DNA of 20,877 nt, from assembly GCA_016204425.1 (NCBI GenBank), contig JACQKR010000015.1:1-20877 (forward strand). The letters are read 5' to 3'. The DNA comes from Candidatus Levyibacteriota bacterium. Lineage in GTDB: Bacteria > Patescibacteriota > Microgenomatia > Levybacterales > UBA12049. This document shows positions 13,870 to 20,877 of the stretch, one piece after another. Within the stretch, counting starts at the first letter, position 1. Each line of letters opens with the position of its first letter. The notes beneath the pieces were generated by a model, which had not been told where the DNA came from, searched no databases, and worked only from the letters and a program-made list of their open reading frames with translations. Position numbers and translations under genes: made by a program.

Positions 13870-16185
13870 TTATGCAGCCATTTCTTGTGTTTCGTCTTTG
13901 TATTTATATCGATCTAACGTATCACGAGCGAGTTCTCGATTAGATTCTTGCTCATCGAGCTTACGCATAGCATCCTCAATGACTACTTTACGCATAATAT
14001 CTGGCATTTTTATGATATCTGCAGATTTTTCATAAAACTCCAAATCGTCCAGCATAGTTACCGGATCCAGTCTACTTACCCGTTTTTTCATCTCTTTCCA
14101 AACTCCTCTATACCTTTTGCCGTACTTATCCCACCCTCCAGGTCGTCGAATAATCTTTGCTATGTCTTCCTGAGAGACACCAAATGCATTAAAAAAATCT
14201 ATTGCATCGATTGCGAAAATGAGCCTATCAGGATTAAGATTTTTATGAATTTTTCTTCCTTTGTTATCTGTCGCATTAACCATATAGGATGCTAATTCCG
14301 TCCGTGAAGCAAGTTCTGTGGGCAAAAATGATGCACGGTATGCTTGCGCTTCCTTTAGTTCTTGCCCTTTTTTTCTCCAAGAAAATAGTTTTCCTATCAA
14401 AGATTTTGGTTTGTGCATTTCATCTATTGCTCCATGTATGTATCGCTGAGCCTGAATTGGCAATGCGCCGTCTTTTGCAAAAGAATGTAGCATTGCCCTC
14501 TTATCTGGCCATATATTGCTAGAATACCGTTCTGTAGCTCCATCAACTGTTTTAAGATAGTTTTGCTCTATTGGATGTTTCTGAAATCTCTTTTGCCATT
14601 TCTTTTTTTCCTTCTTTGACATATTTTCGAACCCATCTCGTATATACTTGCTTACATTATAGCCATCGAGCCTATAAATCCCCTCGAGCATATAATTAGA
14701 TAAAATACTCGTCGCACGTTCATACGCTTTATGTAGATCTTCCTCTGAAGCAATTGTGTTAATCTCTGCAAACAATTTCTCATCTGTGGATAATCGTTCT
14801 TTTCGTCTCTGATCTCTTGCCTCTTTCTGCGTAACATTCTCATAGAGATCAATCACATATTCTCGTCCATCAGCGTTTGCTCGTCTTTCTAGCATCTTAT
14901 CTGTAAGTCGTACTCGTAAAGGACGAAGGGAAACTGTATTATAGTCAAAAGGGAATTCCTCTTTTTTTGTGCGGTCTTCTTCACTCTTTGAGACATTTCC
15001 TTCATACCGCTGTAAAATTTCCTGTGCAATAGTTCGAACTTTCTCATGCATTGATCGTTTTACGTCCCGATATGTATCAACCAAGACGTTTAAACCATCT
15101 ATGTCTAGTTCTCGCTTTGCCATTTCAGCATCGATAACTTCTTGAACGTCTGGATACACATTTCGTTTGTTATCCCACCTGCTTGGACTCCGTCGGACAA
15201 GCGCTGCAATTTCTTTCTGGCTCATTCCTAATGCATTTAGTTGATCCATGGCGTGTAAGGCGTAGGAAAATCTCTCTGGCTTAATATATGGGTAGGCTTT
15301 CTTTTTTCCGTCCATTTTGAATTCTTGGATTTTTGCTGAAAGCTCTTCTGCAGTGATAATGTCTATTGGTGCACCAAACGCACGATATGCTTGCGCCTCA
15401 GAGAGCTCACCTTTGGGATTTTTGTTTCGAGCAAGAAGGATAAGGTACGCTGCTCTCTTGATCGGCATATGTGGCTCTTGTAGTGAGTGAATTTTCTCAT
15501 GCAGATATGCACCCGTTCCCCACGGAACGTTTCCAAAGGATGAAAGTGAAAAAAGCATTTCTTCCTTGCTCGGCTTATCTCCTGCGAGATAAATTTTACT
15601 TCCAATGGGCATATAAAAAAACATTTCTCTTAAGAATGTATCTTCTGGCATCCACCAATAAGGACGTGCCCAGCTAACCCTTGTTTCTCTTTTTTTGGAG
15701 TCCTTATTATTCATCAGCAGATCGGGAAGGTCTTTTGACCAATCAGGTCTAAACACGTTTTTTACCTCATCAAAGATACCAGTTTCTTTAAAGTCATCAA
15801 AAAAAGAAGTTTCTTTATCTATTCTATCAATTGCTTCTGTATATACTGTATCTATCTCTCTTGTTTGGACGAGATGGTCAAGAATTGGCCAAAAACGAGG
15901 AGTTTTTTCTATCAACCGTTCACGCTTTTCACCAAGAAGCTTTTTTCTAACTAGTTGCCTGAAAGTCTTTTTCAGCGATTTTTTCTCAACATCAGCGTTA
16001 TTAAATGGATTCGAAGGTAAACTAGTACCTATTTCTTCGCTTACTACATCAATCGGTTTCGATACATTTTCTTCTGCAGTAAGTGTCTGTGGCTCTGGAG
16101 TTTTTTGCTGTGGCGATGATTCGATAGACGGCTGAGGGGATTCTTTCATTCCTTGCGGTGACTCTGGGCGGGAGGAGCCTTCCAT
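13870..16185 (-). CDS. Large protein with duplicated module and HEXXH zincin-like motif, unknown function
   Basis: A 771-residue, charged protein without signal peptide or membrane helix. A Pro/Ser/Gln/Glu-rich head (1-50) precedes the body. Two related modules are visible: about 205-395 and 562-748. The aligned core is SEAQAYRAF / KEAQAYRAS followed by RFSYALHAMDQLNALGMSQ (303-321) against RLIFAIDAIDFFNAFGVSQ (654-671), then EIAALVRR / DIAKIIRR and a Trp-Asp (337/685). Module 1 holds HEKIH (229-233), a perfect HEXXH, with E263 thirty residues later as a possible third zinc ligand. Module 2 has HGAID there, so the catalytic Glu and second His are lost. A metallopeptidase-like role is inferred only from this motif. 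The SQKEIAAL segments look like helix-turn-helix. An alternative start at M13 has AAGGA close upstream. It follows the transketolase by 1 nt. Confidence 0.75.
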   Translation of the reverse strand: MEGSSRPESPQGMKESPQPSIESSPQQKTPEPQTLTAEENVSKPIDVVSEEIGTSLPSNPFNNADVEKKSLKKTFRQLVRKKLLGEKRERLIEKTPRFWPILDHLVQTREIDTVYTEAIDRIDKETSFFDDFKETGIFDEVKNVFRPDWSKDLPDLLMNNKDSKKRETRVSWARPYWWMPEDTFLREMFFYMPIGSKIYLAGDKPSKEEMLFSLSSFGNVPWGTGAYLHEKIHSLQEPHMPIKRAAYLILLARNKNPKGELSEAQAYRAFGAPIDIITAEELSAKIQEFKMDGKKKAYPYIKPERFSYALHAMDQLNALGMSQKEIAALVRRSPSRWDNKRNVYPDVQEVIDAEMAKRELDIDGLNVLVDTYRDVKRSMHEKVRTIAQEILQRYEGNVSKSEEDRTKKEEFPFDYNTVSLRPLRVRLTDKMLERRANADGREYVIDLYENVTQKEARDQRRKERLSTDEKLFAEINTIASEEDLHKAYERATSILSNYMLEGIYRLDGYNVSKYIRDGFENMSKKEKKKWQKRFQKHPIEQNYLKTVDGATERYSSNIWPDKRAMLHSFAKDGALPIQAQRYIHGAIDEMHKPKSLIGKLFSWRKKGQELKEAQAYRASFLPTELASRTELASYMVNATDNKGRKIHKNLNPDRLIFAIDAIDFFNAFGVSQEDIAKIIRRPGGWDKYGKRYRGVWKEMKKRVSRLDPVTMLDDLEFYEKSADIIKMPDIMRKVVIEDAMRKLDEQESNRELARDTLDRYKYKDETQEMAA

Positions 16186-16186
16186 A

Positions 16187-18079
16187 CTACTTAGTATACT
16201 CTTTTACAGTTTTTACAATATGCTTTGTGCTGATGCCCGCGTCCGCAAGGAGCTCATTCATTTTTCCTGAGTGGGAGAATTTCTTAACTGCGAGTTTTAC
16301 CATTTTTGCACCAGATGTGGAAAGAGCAGACAATACCATATCCCCCAATCCTCCATGCTCATAATGGTCTTCAACAGAAATAATCGTTTTTAGCTTTGTT
16401 TCTTTCAATGCATTCTGCAATGCTGTAACATCAATCGGTTTTATAGAATAACAATCGATTACCCGAATCGAAATACCTTCTTTTTGCAGCTCCTCATATG
16501 CTTGCAACGCCTCGGGAACGGTAATACCTGCGGCAACGACAGTCAGTACGTCATTTTTTGATGAGCGAAGGACTTTTGATCCGCCGATTGCAAATTTCTC
16601 ATCAGTTTTGTAGATAACTTTCGTCTTGGATCGAAGAGTTCGAAGATAGGAAATACCTGTATGTTCGACAAGTTGTGGAATAAGTTTTGCTGTCGAGACA
16701 GCATCGGATGGATGAAGAATAACGCTTCCTGGAATCGTCCCGAAAAGCGCAATATCCTCAAGTCCCATTTGAGACGCGCCGTCTTCACCGATTGACACAC
16801 CGGCATGTGAGCCGACGAACTTTATATTTGCGTGTCCGATTCCTGCCATTCGAATCTGATCTGCAGCCCGTGTCAGAAAGGCAGCAAAGGTTGAAACGAA
16901 TGGAATCTTGCCCAGGCGTGCCATCCCGACAGCGATCCCGACCATGTTTTGTTCTGCGATGAAACATTCGACAAACCGATGAGGATATGCTTTTTTGAAA
17001 TCCTGACTGAATGTCGAATTCTTCACATCGCCATCGAGTGCGTAAATAGCAGTATTCTTATTTGCAATTTCTCCAAGAACTTTTCCGTACACTTCACGCG
17101 TGGCAATCTCATCACCTAAATTATAATCAAGATTAATCGTCATTCTGGTCGAAGATCCAGAATCTCTTTGGATTTTCTTCTCGTTAGAAAGAGATCCTGG
17201 AGTCGCTCCGCTCCCCAGGATGACGGTTGTTTTAGGCTTTTTTAATTGAAATCGCAAACTATCGTCTATCTCTCCAAGCTCAAAAAGTGCTTTCGCAAGC
17301 TCTTCTTTCTTCACTGCCTTTCCGTGATAATTTTCATTATTTTCTAAAAAGCTCACGCCTTTTCCTTTAAACGTCCTTGCAACGATTGCCATTGGTTTTT
17401 CTGTTTTATTTGCGACTGCTGCATCAACAGCTTTTTGTATATCTGAAAAATTATGCCCGTCGATCGTCAGTGTTTCAAAACCAAACGCCTTGAACCGTCT
17501 TGCATATTCCTCAAGATGGTGCTCAAACATGGTTTGCTGGGATTGCCCGAGGCGATTCACATCAACAATTGCAATCAGATTATGTAATTTATAATATGAT
17601 GCGAAATTCGCTGCTTCCCATACTTGTCCTTCGGCTACCTCTCCGTCACCCAAAAGGACATACGTTTTGAAAGGCAAATTCTCATGCTTCGCAAGATAGG
17701 CAAGACCGGCACCGACAGACAACCCTTGTCCTAACGACCCTGTCGCAGCATCTGTGTATAAAAATTCCGGTGTCGGATGTCCTTCAAGACGACTGGTAAA
17801 TTTGCGAAGTGTCTTTAATTCTTCTACCTCGAATGCTCCGGAAAGGGCAAAAAGTGTATAGAAAAGTGGCGCTGCATGGCCTTTTGAGAGAATAAACCGG
17901 TCATTGTTCGGATTCAACGGATTTTTCAAATCATAGGTAAAATGGGTATTGAAAATATAGGTTGCTATATCGGCAGCCGATAAGCAAGAGGTGGGATGCC
18001 CGGATCCTGCTTCGGTTGTGGAAATCAAAGACCATTTTCGAACAAGTGCAGCTTTTTGTAATAAATCCTTATGCGCCAT
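16187..18079 (-). CDS. tkt: Transketolase (with in-frame repeat insertion)
   Basis: A 630-residue single-chain transketolase. The N-terminal TPP domain shows GSGHPTSCLSAADI, DRFILSKGHAAP, GSLGQGLSVGAGLA and the TPP/metal block GDGEVAEGQVWEA (144-156) with VDVNRLGQS. The pyrimidine-binding half shows FVECFIAEQNMVGIAVG and SHAGVSIGEDGASQMGLEDI, with a C-terminal domain after about residue 510. It moves two-carbon ketol units between sugar phosphates in the non-oxidative pentose phosphate pathway. Residues 285-314, in the linker between the two halves, are translated from a palindromic repeat (17138-17225) and are not family sequence. It starts 16 nt after the glycosylase stop. The 1-nt gap to the next gene indicates an operon. 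Confidence 0.93.
   Translation of the reverse strand: MAHKDLLQKAALVRKWSLISTTEAGSGHPTSCLSAADIATYIFNTHFTYDLKNPLNPNNDRFILSKGHAAPLFYTLFALSGAFEVEELKTLRKFTSRLEGHPTPEFLYTDAATGSLGQGLSVGAGLAYLAKHENLPFKTYVLLGDGEVAEGQVWEAANFASYYKLHNLIAIVDVNRLGQSQQTMFEHHLEEYARRFKAFGFETLTIDGHNFSDIQKAVDAAVANKTEKPMAIVARTFKGKGVSFLENNENYHGKAVKKEELAKALFELGEIDDSLRFQLKKPKTTVILGSGATPGSLSNEKKIQRDSGSSTRMTINLDYNLGDEIATREVYGKVLGEIANKNTAIYALDGDVKNSTFSQDFKKAYPHRFVECFIAEQNMVGIAVGMARLGKIPFVSTFAAFLTRAADQIRMAGIGHANIKFVGSHAGVSIGEDGASQMGLEDIALFGTIPGSVILHPSDAVSTAKLIPQLVEHTGISYLRTLRSKTKVIYKTDEKFAIGGSKVLRSSKNDVLTVVAAGITVPEALQAYEELQKEGISIRVIDCYSIKPIDVTALQNALKETKLKTIISVEDHYEHGGLGDMVLSALSTSGAKMVKLAVKKFSHSGKMNELLADAGISTKHIVKTVKEYTK
17138..17225. 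repeat. Palindromic element (family A) inside the transketolase gene
   Basis: An 88-bp element whose ends CGTCATTCTGG and CCAGGATGACG are inverted repeats with one mismatch. Inside are GGAGTCGCTCCGCTCCCC and GATCCAGAATCTC / GAGATCCTGG arms. The reading frame stays open through it, giving TVILGSGATPGSL ... RDSGSSTRMT. It shares the GTCAT(C/T)CTG terminal theme with the intergenic copies at 2647, 11095 and 12291. Confidence 0.82.
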
Positions 18080-18095
18080 GAACCTACATATAATA

Positions 18096-18707
18096 TCATA
18101 CCTCTAAGCTTTTCCAAAGATACCGACATGCAATTGTTCTGAATGGCCGCCACTTTTCGGCAATCCGCTCCGCTTCTTCTTTTGTCGGTTCATGATCAAA
18201 TTTGTAGAGTTTCTGAATCGCTTTTCGTATTCCAAGATCCCCATATGAGAAAACATCCGGACGCCCCATGCTAAACATCAGAAACATCTCAGCAGTCCAA
18301 CGCCCAATCCCTTTTACCTTCACCAACTCTTCGATGATCTCCTCATCAGTCATAATATCAAACTGTTCAAAAAGAATTCCCGATGCGAGAACTTTTTCCG
18401 CCAAGTCTTTTATATAGGAAATCTTCTGCCAGGACATGCCGGCGTCCCTCATTTTCTGCCCTTCGATATTGATGACACCAAGCGGTTTTACTTCATTATG
18501 AGGGAACAATCCGGTAAAACGTTTCCAGATGGTATCCGCCGCTTTTATCGATAACTGCTGTGAGACAATTGATTCGGCCAAATCAAGGAAATAGTTACCG
18601 CCAAACTGACGCGTAAATAGAGGAACTTTTTTGATCACATTTGCAAGAACAGGGTCTTTTTTTGAAAGGTAGCTCGCAGCTTTTTTTTGTAATTCTTCAT
18701 GCACCAT
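18096..18707 (-). CDS. DNA-3-methyladenine glycosylase II (AlkA/HhH family)
   Basis: A 203-residue base-excision repair glycosylase. The helix-hairpin-helix LVKVKGIGRWTAEMFLMF (128-145) is followed by VFSYGDLGIRKA with the catalytic Asp at D157. The N-terminal SIVSQQLSIKAADTIW is the conserved substrate-pocket helix. The family removes alkylated purines from DNA. It lacks the AlkA N-terminal beta domain, as in the short bacterial forms. The ATG at 18707 follows a perfect TATAAT by 6 nt, so its mRNA is probably leaderless. It shares a 40-bp promoter region with the divergent MazG-like gene. Confidence 0.9.
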   Translation of the reverse strand: MVHEELQKKAASYLSKKDPVLANVIKKVPLFTRQFGGNYFLDLAESIVSQQLSIKAADTIWKRFTGLFPHNEVKPLGVINIEGQKMRDAGMSWQKISYIKDLAEKVLASGILFEQFDIMTDEEIIEELVKVKGIGRWTAEMFLMFSMGRPDVFSYGDLGIRKAIQKLYKFDHEPTKEEAERIAEKWRPFRTIACRYLWKSLEV

Positions 18708-18747
18708 GCACGTATTATAAACACAAAAGAAGTGATATAATCAACAC
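18708..18747. promoter_or_regulatory. Divergent leaderless promoter pair
   Basis: Two perfect -10 boxes face away from each other: TATAAT at 18719-18714 on the minus strand and at 18736-18741 on the plus strand. Each is 6 nt from its start codon (ATG 18707; GTG 18748). Predicted transcript starts fall at, or within a base or two of, the start codons. A TTGATT at 18744-18739 could be the minus-strand -35 with a long 19-bp spacer. The plus-strand -35 is not clear. No Shine-Dalgarno fits on either side. Confidence 0.65.
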
Positions 18748-19080
18748 GTGAACGTAAAATCACTTCAGGATAATATCCGAGTCCTTGATCAAGCCAGAAC
18801 GCCGCGATACAAGCTCTACACGCAGACTGAAAAAGAAATTCTCACCAGAACGATAAAACTGAACGAAGAAGTCGGGGAATTATGCAATGACATTTTATCT
18901 GTCCTGAAGCTGCAGCGAAAATCAAAACTTGAGAAATTCGACAAACGTAATTTTTATGAAGAGTTTGCAGACGTGATCATTACTACGTTCCAGTTGGCAA
19001 ACTCTGCCGGAGTTGACGTCGAGCGTGCGATAGGGGATAAACTAAAGAAAATCGAAAAACGATACCACAAAGATCACTAA
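18748..19080 (+). CDS. MazG-like nucleotide pyrophosphohydrolase
   Basis: A 110-residue all-helical protein with GTG start. The magnesium-binding pattern is KLNEEVGELCND (E40, E41, E44) and EEFADVIIT (E71, E72, D75). Single-domain MazG/dUTPase-like enzymes hydrolyse NTPs or dNTPs to monophosphates and help clear damaged nucleotides. Its pairing with a divergent alkylation-repair glycosylase fits a nucleotide and DNA quality role, but that link is inferred. The first base after the predicted transcript start is the GTG. Its TAA is 1 nt from the stop of the convergent cupin gene. Confidence 0.88.
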   Translation: MNVKSLQDNIRVLDQARTPRYKLYTQTEKEILTRTIKLNEEVGELCNDILSVLKLQRKSKLEKFDKRNFYEEFADVIITTFQLANSAGVDVERAIGDKLKKIEKRYHKDH

Positions 19081-19081
19081 G

Positions 19082-19378
19082 TTACATAATCTTCTCCGAC
19101 CAGAAGAATATACAGCCTTCCTTCCCGACAACTGCTGAATGAGGAGTATTGCCGGGAATAATCATTTTGTCTCCAGGCAGACAACGATATGTTTCTCCAT
19201 GCACCGTCACATCCATGCTGCCTTCGAGAAAAACGAGAAGTTTCGTTTCGGGATGTTGATGAAGCGCATAAACAAACCCTGAACCATTTGAAATTTTAAT
19301 CGGGTCGAATCCTTCCTCCAGTATCTCTTTTCTTATCTCATTTTCGGTTTTATCTCTATATGCATGGTTTTTGTACAT
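19082..19378 (-). CDS. Small single-domain cupin
   Basis: A 98-residue cupin. Motif 1 is ALHQHPETKLLVFLEGSM (H40, H42) and motif 2 is LPGDKMIIPGNTPHSAV (H80). The usual motif-1 Glu, four residues after the second His, is Lys46 here, so metal binding may be altered or use E44 instead. Small cupins bind metals, sugars or signals; no reaction can be assigned. It follows the GH57 gene by 2 nt and is probably co-transcribed, hinting at a sugar-related ligand. Confidence 0.85.
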   Translation of the reverse strand: MYKNHAYRDKTENEIRKEILEEGFDPIKISNGSGFVYALHQHPETKLLVFLEGSMDVTVHGETYRCLPGDKMIIPGNTPHSAVVGKEGCIFFWSEKIM

Positions 19379-19380
19379 AT

Positions 19381-20790
19381 TTACGCTGCATTATATATGA
19401 CTGCTTCATTGATGTCAGGAACGAGCTTTTGAATTTGCACTAGGTTGCCCTGAGCCAATTCACGTTCAGGTCTATCAGCTTTATCTCTGAAAAATCCAAA
19501 ACAACTTATTTCCGCAATCCCAACAGCAGTATGAGCCTTAAATAAGGGTACAACTTTCTCATTTCTTAGGATATCCATATCTTCTTGCTGCCGAAGTGTC
19601 TCTATCTCGTCATCGATATCTCCTTGCTGAAAGACCGCTTCTCTCGTGCCCAAAAAGAATCGTACATATGTATCACGCCAACCAGCAGGATATAGCTCAT
19701 CAAGTCGTTTATCAATTTCTTTATCTTTCCCATCTACATCCTGATAGAGCTTATGTATCTCATCTACTATCGACCAGTCAGGATTATCTGGATTCAAACC
19801 ACAACCGCATGTTCCCTTCCATCGTCCCAGTTCGTGATCACAACTCCAGCTTGAGTTATCCCATATGTCAGTTTTTGCATATGGTGTTTCTTCAAGTGCC
19901 TTCTTTACATCAAAAGTCTGGAAACCAAATTTAGCTAAAATATACTTATTTGTGGCTGCTGCCAACCACTGATCTTTAAATTTTTGATGATGTCCATAGT
20001 ATTCCATGTCTGTTGCAATAGCGTATCTGCTTTTATGGGCAAATTGTGGTAACGACAAGAATTTTTGCACAGGGTGTGTTATGTCATTCTTTGGATCAGG
20101 ATAGGACACTGAGCCGCTTATTTCAGAATCAAAATGCACGACTGTCATCGCATCGGCTGTTTCTTTTCCGTTTTCATCTCGTACTGGGATATGCATGATC
20201 GGTTGCTCTGCAGACTGTAATTGTGTATCCCGAAGCACTACAAACTTATAACCGTTATTATGAAGAACTCGAATTGTTGTCGCTGAAACTGCAGTTTCAG
20301 GCAACCACATACCTTTTGGAGTAAATCCAAAATCATCTTCAAATGCTTGCTTTCCTATCTTGACCCACGTATCTTGATCCTCTGGAGAAAGCAGCGGAAG
20401 AATAATATGCATATATGGATCTCCAAGGACTCGATATTCTTTATCTTCGAGTGCATTTATTCTTTCACGTATTATGTCAAATTCTTCAGGATGATGATGC
20501 TTGATCCAATCACGAAGTGGTGCGTAAAAAGACATGAGCAAACCATCAGGCAACTGCTCTCTATCTACGAAGTTTGGCTTGTAACATTCCTGGTAAATTT
20601 GTTCATTTACGCTTGCGACAACATCTGCCCGTTGCTCTCCAGGTTCTCCGAGAAGCAAATATTCACGAGGAGGTTGATATGCATGCGCTATGATCATGAG
20701 CGTCCGCTGGGGAGAAAGTATTTCACTTCCTTCAGGTGCTTGAAGAACGTCAGTTGGCCTTGGACCTGAGATAACTTCTGCGTTTGCCAT
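19381..20790 (-). CDS. Glycoside hydrolase family 57 protein
   Basis: A 469-residue protein starting MANAEVISGP. GH57 motifs are HAYQP (36-40), GMWLPETA with the presumed nucleophile E164, and TDMEYYGHH with the presumed acid D261. SSWSCDHELGRWKGTCGCG (313-331) matches the C-terminal block of the DUF3536-type GH57 group. GH57 enzymes cleave or transfer alpha-glucans. No signal peptide is seen, so it acts in the cytoplasm, perhaps on stored glycogen-like glucan. The start at 20790 has GGTGA five nt upstream; a GTG at 20799 would add three residues. Substrate and hydrolase-versus-transferase activity are not decided. Confidence 0.9.
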   Translation of the reverse strand: MANAEVISGPRPTDVLQAPEGSEILSPQRTLMIIAHAYQPPREYLLLGEPGEQRADVVASVNEQIYQECYKPNFVDREQLPDGLLMSFYAPLRDWIKHHHPEEFDIIRERINALEDKEYRVLGDPYMHIILPLLSPEDQDTWVKIGKQAFEDDFGFTPKGMWLPETAVSATTIRVLHNNGYKFVVLRDTQLQSAEQPIMHIPVRDENGKETADAMTVVHFDSEISGSVSYPDPKNDITHPVQKFLSLPQFAHKSRYAIATDMEYYGHHQKFKDQWLAAATNKYILAKFGFQTFDVKKALEETPYAKTDIWDNSSWSCDHELGRWKGTCGCGLNPDNPDWSIVDEIHKLYQDVDGKDKEIDKRLDELYPAGWRDTYVRFFLGTREAVFQQGDIDDEIETLRQQEDMDILRNEKVVPLFKAHTAVGIAEISCFGFFRDKADRPERELAQGNLVQIQKLVPDINEAVIYNAA

Positions 20791-20811
20791 ATTAATCACC
20801 AGGTATTCGAA

Positions 20812-20867
20812 AGAGGCAGAAAAATCTGCTTCTCAGTACTCGATAATTAATACTCATCTGTAGTATA
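20812..20867 (-). promoter_or_regulatory. Putative GH57 promoter and leader hairpin
   Basis: A -10-like TATACT lies at 20867-20862; its -35 would fall beyond the window edge. The predicted leader of about 65 nt contains a 9-bp hairpin at 20812-20833 (AGAAGCAGA with TCTGCCTCT, one G-U pair, TTTT loop). No T-run follows, so it is not an obvious terminator. Confidence 0.4.
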
Positions 20868-20877
20868 GCACTAATTC

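Overview
The window has the look of a Patescibacteria (Candidate Phyla Radiation) genome, most likely a Microgenomates-type lineage. Genes are packed with 0-20 nt gaps or short overlaps, many lack a Shine-Dalgarno sequence, and most genes lie on the minus strand. Envelope proteins carry Thr/Pro-rich linkers, and a CAP protein has an N-terminal block of the kind I associate with this group. Stop codons include TGA and a complete RF2 gene is present, so the standard bacterial code applies and a UGA-recoding lineage (SR1/Gracilibacteria) is unlikely. Taxonomy is inferred from style; there is no rRNA here.

Layout. At 1-325 is the start of a sugar nucleotidyltransferase (RmlA-like), cut by the window edge. 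From 7487 down to 495 runs one long minus-strand block: a small membrane-anchored protein, ftsE, ftsX, a coiled-coil M23 peptidase, a lamin-tail surface protein, tsaE, tsaC, a short tsaB, a CAP-domain membrane protein and a small three-helix membrane protein. FtsEX plus the coiled-coil M23 protein is the expected divisome switch with its murein hydrolase; tsaE, tsaC and tsaB belong to t6A tRNA modification. On the plus strand, 7636-8808 is a quinolinate synthase-like gene that converges, without a spacer, on prfB. Upstream of prfB are an Nramp-type transporter, a small membrane protein with a structured leader, a 2H phosphoesterase, an inositol-monophosphatase-like gene, a lipase-like hydrolase, a 771-residue protein with a duplicated module, a transketolase and an AlkA-like glycosylase. 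The glycosylase diverges from a MazG-like gene across 40 bp. The MazG-like gene converges on a cupin, which follows a GH57 glycosidase.

The most interesting signals are: (1) short palindromic elements that occupy several intergenic gaps and also lie in frame inside two housekeeping genes, transketolase (about 30 residues) and tsaC (about 17 residues); (2) an M23 peptidase domain whose halves are in circularly permuted order, encoded next to ftsEX; (3) the 771-residue protein, with two copies of one module, the first carrying HEXXH plus a downstream Glu and the second having lost it; (4) a minus-strand leader at 11566-11740 with a possible pseudoknot followed by a terminator-like hairpin just before a start codon; (5) putative leaderless promoters, including a divergent pair of exact TATAAT boxes 6 nt from the start codons of the glycosylase and MazG-like genes. 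No mobile element with a transposase, CRISPR array, rRNA or tRNA was found. No gene-free stretch exceeds 300 bp.
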